From the NCBI RefSeq assembly GCF_030518195.1, contig NZ_JAULSC010000001.1, forward strand, positions 310,001 to 374,000: 64,000 bases of DNA, given 5' to 3'. Positions 8,032 through 16,482 of the stretch are shown one piece after another; within the stretch, counting starts at the first letter, position 1, and the number at the start of each line of letters is the position of its first letter. Origin of the DNA: Nocardioides cremeus. Lineage in GTDB: Bacteria > Actinomycetota > Actinomycetes > Propionibacteriales > Nocardioidaceae. The notes beneath the pieces were generated by a model that was not told the DNA's origin, did not search any database, and saw only the letters and a list, made by a program, of their open reading frames with translations. Made by a program: the position numbers and the translations under genes.

Positions 8032-8532
8032 GGCGAAGGGGTTGGGCAGCGCGCCGGGGAGGTCGGCCAGCAGCTCGCGGGCACGGGCCTGGTGCTTGTG
8101 CTCGACCAGCACCTCGTAGCGGGTGGCCACCACCTGGGTGACCGAGGAGAAGTCGCGGCGCCCGCGCGAGGCGGCGTACCCGACGAGGGCGAAGACCACG
8201 CCGAAGAGCGCACCGATCACCACCACCGGCAGGAACGTGGCCAAGAAGCCCTCCTCGGTGAAGAGCGTGAAGACCAGGCCGATGAAGGCGCCGAACCAGG
8301 CGCCGGAGGCCAGGCCGCCGAGGGCGACGCGGCCCGTGGTCAGGCGCCCGGTGATCCGCTCGACCCGCTTGAGGTCGGTGCCCACGATCATCAGGTGCTC
8401 GACCGGGAACTTGTTGTCGGAGAGGTGGTCGACGGTGCGCTGGGCGTCGGCGTAGTCGTCGTACACGGCCAGGGACTGGGGGAACTCCAGCGGCAGGGCG
8501 GAGCGGGCGCGGGAGCCGGGGTTCATGCTCAT
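8029..8532 (-). CDS. General stress protein (17M-like/glycine-zipper) with membrane helices
   Basis: The 167-residue protein has an N-terminal general-stress-protein-17M-like domain (SLAVYDDYADAQRTVDHLSD, then VEHLMIVGTDL), a Gly-rich hydrophobic middle with two membrane-spanning helices (about residues 70-85 and 93-117) and a C-terminal soluble segment (EVLVEHKHQARARELL). Proteins of this type are common in actinobacteria and often stress-induced; the activity is unknown. An ATG at 8526, two codons downstream, is an alternative start. It converges with the preceding small membrane gene across the repeat array. Confidence 0.75.
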   Translation of the reverse strand: MSMNPGSRARSALPLEFPQSLAVYDDYADAQRTVDHLSDNKFPVEHLMIVGTDLKRVERITGRLTTGRVALGGLASGAWFGAFIGLVFTLFTEEGFLATFLPVVVIGALFGVVFALVGYAASRGRRDFSSVTQVVATRYEVLVEHKHQARARELLADLPGALPNPFA

Positions 8533-8580
8533 GAGCCCATTGTGCAGGCACCGCACGGGTGGGCGGCTGCCGTCGGCGCC

Positions 8581-8586
8581 TAGGAT
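8581..8586 (+). promoter_or_regulatory. -10 box of the purS-purQ operon
   Basis: TAGGAT lies 48 bases before the purS GTG. The resulting leader of about 40 bases contains an AGGAG ribosome site, so purS is leadered, unlike purC, purL and purF. The -35 region is weak. Confidence 0.5.
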
Positions 8587-8634
8587 GGGACCGTCCCGAG
8601 CAGCTGTTCCCGCCCCACCCTCCAGGAGCGCCCC

Positions 8635-8898
8635 GTGCCCCGTGTCGTCGTCGACGTGATGCCCAAGCCCGAGATCCTCGACCCGCAGGGCAAGGCGGTG
8701 CTCGGCGCGCTGCCGCGGCTGGGCTTCACCGGGGTCTCCGACGTGCGCCAGGGCAAGCGCTTCGAGCTCGAGGTCGAGGGCGAGGTGACCGACGACGTGC
8801 TGGCCGAGGTGTCCCGGGTGGCCGAGACGCTGCTGTCCAACCCGGTGATCGAGAACTTCACGGTGCGCGTCGAGGAGTCCGTCGAGGTGCGCGCGTGA
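8635..8898 (+). CDS. purS: Phosphoribosylformylglycinamidine synthase subunit PurS
   Basis: This 87-residue subunit bridges PurQ and PurL in the three-part FGAM synthase and has no catalytic residues of its own. The sequence shows the family features [19 protein letters not shown] near the start, [16 protein letters not shown] in the middle and a C-terminal [11 protein letters not shown] start with AGGAG site. Its stop overlaps the GTG of purQ, ensuring balanced synthesis of the two small subunits. Confidence 0.95.
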   Translation: MPRVVVDVMPKPEILDPQGKAVLGALPRLGFTGVSDVRQGKRFELEVEGEVTDDVLAEVSRVAETLLSNPVIENFTVRVEESVEVRA

Positions 8899-9563
8899 AG
8901 ATCGGTGTCGTCACCTTCCCGGGCTCGCTCGACGACGTCGACGCGCAGCGCGCCGTGCGTCTGGGCGGCAACGAGGCCGTCGCCCTGTGGCACGGCGAGC
9001 ACGACCTCAAGGGCGTCGATGCGGTCGTCCTGCCGGGCGGCTTCTCGTACGGCGACTACCTGCGCTGCGGCGCCATCTCGCGGTTCTCGCCGGTGATGGC
9101 CGAGGTCGTCGAGGCGGCCCAGCGCGGGATGCCCGTGCTCGGCATCTGCAACGGCTTCCAGATCCTCTGCGAGTCGCACCTGCTGCCCGGCGCGCTGATC
9201 CGCAACGACCACCGCAAGTTCGTGTGCCGCGACCAGCGCCTGCGCATCGAGCGCACCGACACCCCCTGGACCTCCGCCTACTCGGCCGGCCAGGAGATCA
9301 CGGTCGTGCTCAAGAACGGCGAGGGCGGCTACGTCGCCGACGAGGCCACCCTCGACCGGCTCGAGGGGGAAGGCCAGGTCGTGGCGCGCTACGTCGAGCA
9401 CAACCCCAACGGCTCCCTGCGCGACATCGCGGGCGTGAGCAACGAGCGCGGCAACGTGGTCGGGCTGATGCCGCACCCCGAGCACTCCGTGGAGTCGCTG
9501 ACCGGCTCCGGCACCGACGGGCTGGGCTTCTTCACCAGCCTCGTCGAGGCCGTCCTCGCGTGA
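8895..9563 (+). CDS. purQ: Phosphoribosylformylglycinamidine synthase, glutaminase subunit PurQ
   Basis: PurQ hydrolyses glutamine and channels ammonia to PurL for FGAM formation. The 222 residues contain the class I amidotransferase triad: nucleophile Cys85 in VLGICNGFQ and His194/Glu196 in MPHPEHSVE. The N-terminal [13 protein letters not shown] and [12 protein letters not shown] motifs are typical. It is translated in overlap with purS upstream and with a small membrane protein gene downstream. purL lies 2.1 kb further on. Confidence 0.97.
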   Translation: MKIGVVTFPGSLDDVDAQRAVRLGGNEAVALWHGEHDLKGVDAVVLPGGFSYGDYLRCGAISRFSPVMAEVVEAAQRGMPVLGICNGFQILCESHLLPGALIRNDHRKFVCRDQRLRIERTDTPWTSAYSAGQEITVVLKNGEGGYVADEATLDRLEGEGQVVARYVEHNPNGSLRDIAGVSNERGNVVGLMPHPEHSVESLTGSGTDGLGFFTSLVEAVLA

Positions 9564-10027
9564 CCCCGCGCCTGCTGTTCCGCCGGCTGGCGGCCGCCGA
9601 GGCGGTGACCTGGTCGCTGCTGCTGGTCGGGATGTTCCTCAAGTACGTCACCGAGACCACCGACCGCGCGGTCAGCGTCTTCGGGATGCTGCACGGCGTG
9701 GTCTTCGTGGCCTACGCCGTCACCGCGCTCGTGGTGGCCATCGACCAGCGCTGGGGCCTGGCCCGCACCGTGCTCGGCCTGGCCAGCGCGGTCCCGCCCC
9801 TGGCCACCCTCCCCTTCGAGCGGTACGCCGATCGACGCGGCCTGCTCGGCGACACCTGGCGGCTGCGGTCCCAGGGGACCGGCGCCACCGGTTCTGGCGC
9901 GCCCACCGGGCTCGAGCGTCCGGTCGCCTGGCTGGTGCGCCACCCGGCGCGGGGCCTGCTGACCGGTCTCGCGGCGGTCGTGGCGCTCACCGGCGCCGCG
10001 CTGGTGGCCGGCCCGCCGGTCGGCTGA
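9560..10027 (+). CDS. DUF3817 integral membrane protein
   Basis: The 155-residue protein begins with the pattern of DUF3817 membrane proteins ([20 protein letters not shown], then [10 protein letters not shown]). Three N-terminal membrane helices occupy residues 10-85, followed by a polar linker and a fourth helix at about 133-150, which is longer than the usual domain. Its GTG overlaps the purQ stop. The function is unknown. The operon position with purQ may be incidental, since Nocardioides-type purine clusters are interleaved with unrelated membrane genes. Confidence 0.75.
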   Translation: MTPRLLFRRLAAAEAVTWSLLLVGMFLKYVTETTDRAVSVFGMLHGVVFVAYAVTALVVAIDQRWGLARTVLGLASAVPPLATLPFERYADRRGLLGDTWRLRSQGTGATGSGAPTGLERPVAWLVRHPARGLLTGLAAVVALTGAALVAGPPVG

Positions 10028-10037
10028 TCCCGCGCAG

Positions 10038-10061
10038 CCCCGACCCCGACCCCGACCCCGA
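10038..10061. repeat. Short CCCCGA tandem repeat
   Basis: Four perfect CCCCGA hexamers followed by degenerate C-rich sequence fill the 60 bases between two convergent genes. It is a simple repeat and nothing else is seen here. Confidence 0.7.
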
Positions 10062-10088
10062 CCCGACCCGGCCCGCCCCGCCCCGGGC

Positions 10089-11522
10089 TCAGCTGCGCTT
10101 GCCGGCCTGGAGCTTGCGCCAGGTGGCGGCGTTGACGACGCCCGAGGCGCTCATCCCCACGCGCTTCTGCCAGTCCTTGACGGCCTTCTCCACGGCCGCG
10201 CCGTAGACGCCGGTCACGACGACCCGCGCCTTGGGGGAGGCGGCGTTGAGGCTGCGCTGCAGCCGGCGCACGGCGTCGCCGCTGGAGCCGTACTTGGTGG
10301 TCGTCTTGGAGCCGGTGGCCAGCAGCGACATCCAGTGGGTGCGCGCCCAGAGGTCCTTCTCGGCGAACCCGTGGTCGCGCTGCCAGGCCGTCGTGGCGGT
10401 GACGACGCGGCCGCCGTACGTGCCGGTGATCTCGGTGTCGAAGTAGCCGCGCTGCTTGAGCAGGCACTGCAGGGCCGCGACCTTCGCCGGGTCGGAGCGC
10501 TTGGTGCCGTTCTTCGTCTCCCGCGGCGGGCGCAGCATCTCGTAGGAGGGCCAGTTGACGCGGGTGCCGCCGCACATCTCGCCCTGCGGGCGGGCGGTGC
10601 TGCCCTTGCCCAGGTCGAGGAAGTTGGAGTCGATGTTGATCCGCACCCCGCCCCAGGTCTCGTCGTGGCCGCCGCGGTACTGCTTGACCCGGCCGCCGGG
10701 GCGCCAGCCGTCCTCGCGGACGTAGCTGCTGGAGGTGTTGGCGACACCGTCCCAGCGCGCCAGCCAGATGGCGTCGGGCAGGACGAAGCGGTCGGGGCGG
10801 TTGACGCGGGCGTCGTCGAGCGCCTTGATGCCCGAGGAGACGCTGGAGTAGACGCCGGAGACGTAGTCGAGGGTGTGCAGCTTCTGGGTCCACCCGGAGA
10901 GGAAGGACAGCGCCGACTCGCGGCAGGCGGTGTTGTTGTGGTCGAAGCCCTCGAGGTCGTACCAGAGCGTGCTGCCCTCGGCGATCTTGAGCGCCTTCGC
11001 GGCGGCCACGGCCGAGACGGCCTCGCGCCGGCCCATCTTGAGCGCCTGGACGTAGGTGCCCTTGCGGCCCGGGCGGGGGTCGATCGTGACGTCGTCGTCG
11101 TAGCGGGGGAACCGCGGCTGGCAGGAGGCCTGCGGGCCGAGGGTGATCGGCAGCAGGCGCCAGCCCCGGGTGGCCTGCTTGACCACCCAGGTGGGGGTCA
11201 GGTTGGGCTGGTCGCGGCAGGCGCGGGACTTGCCGGAGATGTAGATGCCGACCGCCGAGAACGGCGAGGTGCGCCACCAGGTGTTCATCGCCTTCTGGGT
11301 GGGCGCCAGGCACTGGTCGAAGCCGTAGCCGGTGAAGTCGCCGGGGGTGACGACCTGGCCCTCCTCGACGGTGGGCGCGCGGCGCTCGCCGGTCGAGCTG
11401 CTGCCGCCCTGGTCGGCGGCGGAGGCGAGCGGGGCCTGCGCGGCGACGCCGGTGACGGCCAGCGCGCCGCTGAGGGCGCCGGCGAGGGCGAGGCGGACCC
11501 GGGGGGAGGTCTGTCGGGACAT
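10089..11522 (-). CDS. Secreted DUF1906 (glycoside-hydrolase-like) protein with peptidoglycan-binding repeats
   Basis: This 477-residue exported protein has a signal peptide (about 1-36, ending ASA), a DUF1906 domain of the Rv2525c type at about 60-270 (GYGFDQCLAP, STLWYDLEGFD, YVSGVYSSVSS, WLARWDG motifs) and two C-terminal peptidoglycan-binding-like repeats (KVAALQCLLKQRGYF and DAVRRLQRSLNA). DUF1906 has a TIM-barrel related to glycoside hydrolases; the acidic pair in WYDLEG could be catalytic, though activity is not generally established. A cell-wall role is inferred from the binding repeats. It is divergent from purL. Confidence 0.85.
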   Translation of the reverse strand: MSRQTSPRVRLALAGALSGALAVTGVAAQAPLASAADQGGSSSTGERRAPTVEEGQVVTPGDFTGYGFDQCLAPTQKAMNTWWRTSPFSAVGIYISGKSRACRDQPNLTPTWVVKQATRGWRLLPITLGPQASCQPRFPRYDDDVTIDPRPGRKGTYVQALKMGRREAVSAVAAAKALKIAEGSTLWYDLEGFDHNNTACRESALSFLSGWTQKLHTLDYVSGVYSSVSSGIKALDDARVNRPDRFVLPDAIWLARWDGVANTSSSYVREDGWRPGGRVKQYRGGHDETWGGVRINIDSNFLDLGKGSTARPQGEMCGGTRVNWPSYEMLRPPRETKNGTKRSDPAKVAALQCLLKQRGYFDTEITGTYGGRVVTATTAWQRDHGFAEKDLWARTHWMSLLATGSKTTTKYGSSGDAVRRLQRSLNAASPKARVVVTGVYGAAVEKAVKDWQKRVGMSASGVVNAATWRKLQAGKRS

Positions 11523-11615
11523 CGAGGGCTCCTACGAGGCGGGGAAGAACGGTGCCCGACCTGCCGGGCTGCGCCACCATAACCACTCCAGTCACACGAG
11601 TAACAGCGAACGATT

Positions 11616-11635
11616 GAACTACAGGCGTGTAGTTC
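11616..11635. promoter_or_regulatory. Perfect 8+4+8 palindrome between DUF1906 gene and purL
   Basis: GAACTACA, four bases GGCG, then TGTAGTTC: a perfect inverted repeat in an unusually A/T-rich 50-base stretch, 94 bases before the DUF1906 start and 79 bases before purL. Its position and symmetry suit a dimeric repressor operator. The cognate protein is unknown. A TATGGT box on the minus strand close to the DUF1906 start could be its -10. Confidence 0.45.
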
Positions 11636-11700
11636 TCCCAGGTCAGAGGGGGTGTGCGCGAGCGGTGCCGGTCGGGCGCGGGCGCCGACGACGGCGCCGG

Positions 11701-11706
11701 TAGATT
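11701..11706 (+). promoter_or_regulatory. -10 box of purL (leaderless transcript)
   Basis: TAGATT ends seven bases before the purL GTG and no ribosome site is present. A 6+6+6 inverted repeat (GGCGCC, six bases, GGCGCC) sits immediately upstream of the box. Confidence 0.55.
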
Positions 11707-11713
11707 GGCCCCC

Positions 11714-14059
11714 GTGCCTGAGGTCCCCCCGCAGCCCCGCGTCTCCGCTCTCGACACCGTCGCCGCCGCGGCCGACGACCCGGGCCGTGAGCAGCCCTGG
11801 TCCGACCTGGGCCTGAAGGCCGACGAGTACGCCCGGATCCGCGAGATCCTCGGGCGCCGCCCCACCTCCAGCGAGCTGGCGATGTACTCGGTGATGTGGA
11901 GCGAGCACTGCTCCTACAAGTCCTCCAAGGTGCACCTCAAGCAGTTCGGGGAGATCCCGCAGGAGACCCCCGCTGGCGCGATGCTCGCCGGCATCGGCGA
12001 GAACGCCGGCGTCATCGACGTCGGCCAGGGCTACGCGGTGACCTTCAAGGTCGAGTCGCACAACCACCCGTCGTACGTCGAGCCGCACCAGGGCGCCGCG
12101 ACCGGCATCGGCGGCATCGTGCGCGACATCCTGGCCATGGGCGCGCGCCCGGTCGCGGTGATGGACCCGCTGCGCTTCGGCCCGCTCGACGCCCCTGACA
12201 CCCACCGGGTGCTGCCCGGCATCGTCGAGGGCGTGGGTCACTACGGCAACTGCCTGGGCCTGCCCAACATCGGCGGCGAGGCCGTCTTCGACGAGAGCTA
12301 CCTGGGCAACCCGCTCGTCAACGCGCTGTGCGTCGGCGTGCTGCGCCACGAGGACCTGCACCTGGCCAAGGCCTCGGGCGTGGGCAACCAGGTCATCCTG
12401 TACGGCGCCCGCACCGGCGGCGACGGGATCGGCGGCGTCTCCGTGCTCGCCAGCGAGACCTTCACTGAGTCCGAAGACGGGGGCTCCGGCCCGGCCAAGC
12501 GGCCCAGCGTGCAGGTCGGCGACCCGTTCATGGAGAAGCTGCTGATCGAGTGCACCCTGGAGATCTTCGCCGCCGGCCTGGTCGCCGGCATCCAGGACCT
12601 CGGCGGCGCCGGGCTCTCCTGCGCCACCTCCGAGCTGGCCAGTGCCGGTGACGGCGGTATGCACGTCGAGCTCGACCGGGTGCCGCTGCGCGACTCCACG
12701 CTGGCGCCCGAGGAGATCCTGATGAGCGAGAGCCAGGAGCGGATGATGGCCGTCGTCGAGCCCGGCGACGTCGAGGCGTTCATGGCGATCTGCGCCAAGT
12801 GGGACGTCGAGGCCGTCGTCGTCGGCGAGGTCACCGACACCGGCCGGCTCGAGATCGACTGGCACGGCGAGCGCGTGGTCGACGTGCCGCCGCGCTCGGT
12901 GGCCCACGACGGGCCGACGTACGAGCGCCCGTTCGCTCGCCCGGCCTGGCAGGACGCCCTGCAGGCCGACGGCGCCGAGGCCCTGGCCCGCCCGAGCGGC
13001 GGCGAGGAGCTGCGCGAGACGCTGCTGCGCCTGGTGGCCAGCCCCAACCTGTGCGACAAGTCGTGGATCACCGACCAGTACGACCGCTACGTGCGCGGCA
13101 ACACCGTGCTCTCGCAGCCCTCCGACTCGGGCATGGTGCGCATCGACGAGGAGACCAACCTCGGCGTCGCCGTGGCCACCGACTGCAACGGCCGCTTCGC
13201 CAAGCTCGACCCCTACACCGGGGCCCGCCTCGCACTGGCCGAGTCCTACCGCAACGTCGCCACCGGCGGCGCCGTCCCGCTGGCGATCTCCGACTGCCTC
13301 AACTTCGGCTCCCCCGAGGACCCCGACGTGATGTGGCAGTTCGCCGAGGCCTGCCGCGGCCTCAAGGAGGGCTGCCTCGAGCTGGGCATCCCCGTCACCG
13401 GCGGCAACGTCAGCCTCTACAACCAGACCGGCGAGACCGCGATCCTGCCCACCCCGGTGGTGGCGGTGCTGGGCGTCATCGACGACGTCACCCGGCGTAC
13501 GCCGACCGGCTGGCGCTCCGTCGAGGGCGACGACCCGGGCGAGAACGTCTTCCTGCTCGGCGAGACCCGCGAGGAGCTGTCGGGCTCTGAGTGGGCCCAC
13601 GTCGTGCACGGCCACCTCGGCGGCCTGCCGCCGCGGGTCGACCTGGCCGCGGAGAAGTCGCTCGCCGCGCTGCTCCACGAGGGCGTGGGCCTGCTCACCA
13701 GTGCCCACGACGTCTCCGACGGCGGACTGGCCCAGACCCTGGCCGAGTCGGCGCTGGCGAACATGTGCGGCGTGCGCGTCGACCTGGCCGCCGTCGCCGG
13801 CGGCGACCCGTTCCTCGCGCTCTTCGCAGAGTCGGCGGGCCGGGCCGTGGTGACCGTGGCCGACGCCGACGCTCCGGCACTGCTCGAGCTGGCCGCCCGC
13901 CACGGCGTGCCGGTCACCGAGCTGGGCCGCACCGGCGGCGACGAGCTCGTGGTCGAGGGCGCCTTCGAGGTCAACCTGCTGCGTCTGCGCTCCGCCTGGA
14001 CGGCCACGCTGCCGGCCGCCCTGGCCGGCGACCCCGCCGCGGTCGCCGCCACCCTCTGA
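11714..14059 (+). CDS. purL: Phosphoribosylformylglycinamidine synthase subunit PurL (small type)
   Basis: PurL converts FGAR, ATP and ammonia from PurQ into FGAM. At 781 residues it is the short PurL that requires PurS and PurQ. Motifs visible are [12 protein letters not shown] near residue 60, the Gly-rich ATP site [22 protein letters not shown]-like sequence after residue 130, and the second half repeat ([25 protein letters not shown]). The GTG was chosen because TAGATT lies seven bases upstream and homologous sequence starts soon after. The TGA stop is the first triplet of a 22-base repeat array. Confidence 0.97.
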   Translation: MPEVPPQPRVSALDTVAAAADDPGREQPWSDLGLKADEYARIREILGRRPTSSELAMYSVMWSEHCSYKSSKVHLKQFGEIPQETPAGAMLAGIGENAGVIDVGQGYAVTFKVESHNHPSYVEPHQGAATGIGGIVRDILAMGARPVAVMDPLRFGPLDAPDTHRVLPGIVEGVGHYGNCLGLPNIGGEAVFDESYLGNPLVNALCVGVLRHEDLHLAKASGVGNQVILYGARTGGDGIGGVSVLASETFTESEDGGSGPAKRPSVQVGDPFMEKLLIECTLEIFAAGLVAGIQDLGGAGLSCATSELASAGDGGMHVELDRVPLRDSTLAPEEILMSESQERMMAVVEPGDVEAFMAICAKWDVEAVVVGEVTDTGRLEIDWHGERVVDVPPRSVAHDGPTYERPFARPAWQDALQADGAEALARPSGGEELRETLLRLVASPNLCDKSWITDQYDRYVRGNTVLSQPSDSGMVRIDEETNLGVAVATDCNGRFAKLDPYTGARLALAESYRNVATGGAVPLAISDCLNFGSPEDPDVMWQFAEACRGLKEGCLELGIPVTGGNVSLYNQTGETAILPTPVVAVLGVIDDVTRRTPTGWRSVEGDDPGENVFLLGETREELSGSEWAHVVHGHLGGLPPRVDLAAEKSLAALLHEGVGLLTSAHDVSDGGLAQTLAESALANMCGVRVDLAAVAGGDPFLALFAESAGRAVVTVADADAPALLELAARHGVPVTELGRTGGDELVVEGAFEVNLLRLRSAWTATLPAALAGDPAAVAATL

Positions 14060-14144
14060 CTCGGCCCGAACTTCGCCCCGACCCGGCCCCAACTTCGCCC
14101 CGACCCGGCCCGAACCTCGCCCCGAGTCGGCCTGAACTTCACCT
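14057..14144. repeat. Four direct 22-base repeats after purL (type A)
   Basis: Units at 14057, 14079, 14101 and 14123 are each exactly 22 bases, consensus [T/C]GACCCGGCCCGAACTTCGCCC. They belong to the same family as the array at 7879-8031 but all run in one direction. The first unit begins with the purL TGA stop codon. Confidence 0.85.
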
Positions 14145-14195
14145 CGGGACGACGGCAGGTGCGGCCACGGGGACGGCCCGCGTCATGATGGGCGG

Positions 14196-14618
14196 GTGCC
14201 TGACGACCTGCCCGTGACCCGGACCCTGGTGATCCCGGGGGCCGAGCTCAGCGAGCGCTTCTCCCGCTCCTCGGGCCCGGGCGGGCAGGGCGTGAACACG
14301 ACCGACTCGCGCGTCGAGCTGTCGTACGACGTCGCCGCCTCGTCTCTGCCCCCGGTCGTCCGCTCGCGGGTGCTCGACTCCCTCGCCGGCCGACTCGTCG
14401 ACGGGGTGCTGACCGTGAGCGCCTCGGAGTTCCGCACCCAGCTGGCCAACCGGCGCGCCGCGCGCGAACGGCTCGCCGCGCTGGTGCGCTCGGCCGCGGG
14501 CCCGCCGCCCCCCAAGCGGCGACCCACCAAGCCGACCCGCGGCTCCCAGCGCCGCCGGCTCGAGGCCAAGAAGCAGCGCAGCCAGACCAAGCGGCTGCGG
14601 CGCGGACCCGACGAGTGA
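14196..14618 (+). CDS. arfB: Alternative ribosome-rescue peptidyl-tRNA hydrolase ArfB
   Basis: ArfB releases stalled ribosomes by hydrolysing peptidyl-tRNA. The 140 residues contain the GGQ catalytic loop (residues 29-31, SSGPGGQGVNTTDSRVEL) typical of class I release factors without codon-recognition domains. The basic C-terminal tail (RRRLEAKKQRSQTKRLRR) would insert in the empty mRNA channel. GTG start 10 bases after a CATGAT box, suggesting a leaderless or nearly leaderless transcript. Confidence 0.92.
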   Translation: MPDDLPVTRTLVIPGAELSERFSRSSGPGGQGVNTTDSRVELSYDVAASSLPPVVRSRVLDSLAGRLVDGVLTVSASEFRTQLANRRAARERLAALVRSAAGPPPPKRRPTKPTRGSQRRRLEAKKQRSQTKRLRRGPDE

Positions 14619-14629
14619 GGCACGAGCGG

Positions 14630-14731
14630 TCACTTCCGCACCATCCACCAGTCAGTTCCGGACCGCCCCTGGGCCGACCATCGACCTCTCGATGGTGCAG
14701 AAGTGACTGGTGGGTGGTGAAAAGCTGACTG
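14630..14731. repeat. Intergenic inverted repeat with 22-base period (type B)
   Basis: The left half (14630-14657) and right half (14692-14731) share the core CCAGTCA/TGACTGG. Two alternative pairings are possible: 14630-14644 with 14692-14706, and 14640-14654 with 14704-14718, each 14 of 15 bases. Within the right half two related units recur at a 22-base period. The sequence differs from type A although the period and the inverted layout match. Confidence 0.7.
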
Positions 14732-14743
14732 GTCGGCATCGGG

Positions 14744-15634
14744 GTGAGCCGCGGCTACGAACCAACGGGTGTGCGTCGACGTACCCTGCTTGCCCTGCCC
14801 GCCCTCGCCGGCCTCACCGCCCTCGTGGGAGCCTGCGCCACCGGCCCCCAGGAGGTCCCACCCGTGCCCGCACCTGCCGACGGCTCCGCGACCGAGCGGC
14901 TCACCTACGGCGACGACCCCAGCCAGTACGCCGTGCTGACCCGTCCCGCCGGCACCCCGCGCGGGGTCGTGGTGGTGGTGCACGGCGGGTTCTGGAAGGC
15001 GGAGTACGGCATCGAGTACGCCGAGCCCCTGGTGCCGGGCCTGGTCGAGGCCGGCTGGGCGGTGCTGGCGCTGGAGTACCGCCGGGTGGGCGCCGCCGGT
15101 GAGGACGGCGCCGGGGGCGGGGTGCCCGAGACCCTCGACGACGTCGCCGCCGGCGTCGACCTGCTCGCCGGCACCGACCTCGACCTGGCCACGGTGGTGG
15201 CGCTCGGTCACTCCGCGGGCGGTCACCTCGCGACCTGGGCGGCCTCCCGCACCCGCCACCAACGATGGGCGGACGGGGTCGAGCTGACCCACGTCGTCTC
15301 CCAGGCCGGGGTGCTCGACCTGGTCGGCGCGCAGGCCGCCGGCCTCGGCGGGGGAGCGGTGGCGGCGTTCCTGGGCCACGCCCCCGACCCGTCCGACCCG
15401 GCCGACGCCGCGGTCGACCCGCTGCGCCAGGTGCCGCTCGACCAGCCGGTGTGGTGCGTGCACGGCGCCGACGACACGATCGTGCCGCCCACCCAGTCGC
15501 AGCGCTACGTCGACGCCGCCCTCGCCGCCGGTGCGCAGGCCGAGCTGGTGGAGGTCGAGGGCGACCACTTCACCGTCGTCGACCCGACGTCGCCGGCATG
15601 GGCCCGCACCCTGGAGATCCTCGACGCGCTCTGA
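14744..15634 (+). CDS. Alpha/beta-hydrolase lipoprotein
   Basis: This 296-residue exported enzyme is a serine hydrolase of the esterase/dipeptidyl-peptidase-like group. The N-terminus has RRR, a hydrophobic core and a lipobox (LVGAC, Cys31), so it is probably a Tat- or Sec-exported lipoprotein. The oxyanion HGG (VVHGGFWKAEYG), nucleophile Ser157 in GHSAGGH, Asp243 or 244 in HGADDT and His275 in GDHFTV complete the triad. A GTG thirteen or fourteen codons downstream could also be the start, leaving the lipobox intact. The substrate is unknown. Confidence 0.8.
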   Translation: MSRGYEPTGVRRRTLLALPALAGLTALVGACATGPQEVPPVPAPADGSATERLTYGDDPSQYAVLTRPAGTPRGVVVVVHGGFWKAEYGIEYAEPLVPGLVEAGWAVLALEYRRVGAAGEDGAGGGVPETLDDVAAGVDLLAGTDLDLATVVALGHSAGGHLATWAASRTRHQRWADGVELTHVVSQAGVLDLVGAQAAGLGGGAVAAFLGHAPDPSDPADAAVDPLRQVPLDQPVWCVHGADDTIVPPTQSQRYVDAALAAGAQAELVEVEGDHFTVVDPTSPAWARTLEILDAL

Positions 15635-15666
15635 GCGGCTACGACGAGGGGCGGCTACGACGAGGG
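15635..15666. repeat. Perfect 16-base tandem duplication at the end of the glycosylase gene
   Basis: GCGGCTACGACGAGGG occurs twice without a spacer in the 20-base gap between two convergent genes. The right copy contains the TAG stop of the glycosylase gene, so a slip event here has duplicated the stop region harmlessly. Confidence 0.85.
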
Positions 15667-16467
15667 GCGCGACGGCCCCGGTTGGCAGTGCGGGCACCAC
15701 CACGTACGCCGGTTAGCCGGGTCGTTCGTGATCTCGTCGACCATCTGCACCGTGGTGCCGCAGCGCAGGCACGGACGGCGCTGGCGGCCCGCGACCCAGT
15801 GCGACTCTCCGCGGCGACCCGTGCCGGTGGTGACCTGGTAGGCGCCCGGCACGAGTGCGGAGTGCCGCAGCGCGCGGGCGGCCAGGGTGACCAGGCGCTC
15901 GACGTCGACCTCCCCGACCGGGGTCCAGGGGCTGCGGCCGAGGATGAAGGCCAGCTCGTTGGCCCACAGGTTGCCCAGCCCCGCCACCCGGGTCTGGTCG
16001 AGCATCGCGCTGACCAGCGGCACCTGGGGGTCGGCGCGCAACCGGCGCACCGCCTCGGCGACGTCGAGGTCGTCGTGCAGCAGGTCGGGGCCCAGGTGGC
16101 CGACCAGCCGCGACTCCTCAGCGGTGGCGACCAGGTCGAGCTGGTGCAGGCGCAGCCCCCACGCGGTCGAGCCCTCGGTGGTCTCGAGGACGACCCGCAC
16201 GTCGGGCTGGAGGCGTTGCGGGAGCCGGCGCCCGGGTCGGGTCACCGACCACTCGCCGTCCATCAGCAGGTGGCTGTGCAGGGTGACGCCGCCCGAGAAG
16301 CGGGTCAGCAGGTGCTTGCCGTGGGTGGCGTGTTCGAGGACCGCACGCCCCGCCAGGTCGCGGGTGGCCAACCGCGGCACCCGCAGGTCGGAGCGGGCCA
16401 CGGTGCGCCCGAGCAACGACCGGTCCAGGCGCCGCGCGAGCTTGTGGACGCTGTCACCCTCGGGCAC
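15655..16467 (-). CDS. nei: Nei/Fpg-family DNA glycosylase/AP lyase
   Basis: This base-excision repair enzyme removes oxidised bases and cuts the abasic site. The mature N-terminal proline and glutamate are present (MPEGDSVHKLARRL), as in endonuclease VIII rather than MutM. H2TH region: LDQTRVAGLGNLWANELAF around residues 158-176. The C-terminal zinc finger is CLRCG with CPHC. The 270 residues closely fit actinobacterial Nei proteins. GTG start gives MPEGD directly, as required because Pro2 is catalytic. It converges with the lipoprotein hydrolase gene. Confidence 0.92.
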   Translation of the reverse strand: MPEGDSVHKLARRLDRSLLGRTVARSDLRVPRLATRDLAGRAVLEHATHGKHLLTRFSGGVTLHSHLLMDGEWSVTRPGRRLPQRLQPDVRVVLETTEGSTAWGLRLHQLDLVATAEESRLVGHLGPDLLHDDLDVAEAVRRLRADPQVPLVSAMLDQTRVAGLGNLWANELAFILGRSPWTPVGEVDVERLVTLAARALRHSALVPGAYQVTTGTGRRGESHWVAGRQRRPCLRCGTTVQMVDEITNDPANRRTWWCPHCQPGPSRPSS

Positions 16468-16482
16468 GTCGTGCGCGCCGCC

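Noticed and set aside
11285-14092. 935-codon open frame antisense to purL
   Set aside because: This is a G+C shadow; purL motifs are intact on the other strand.
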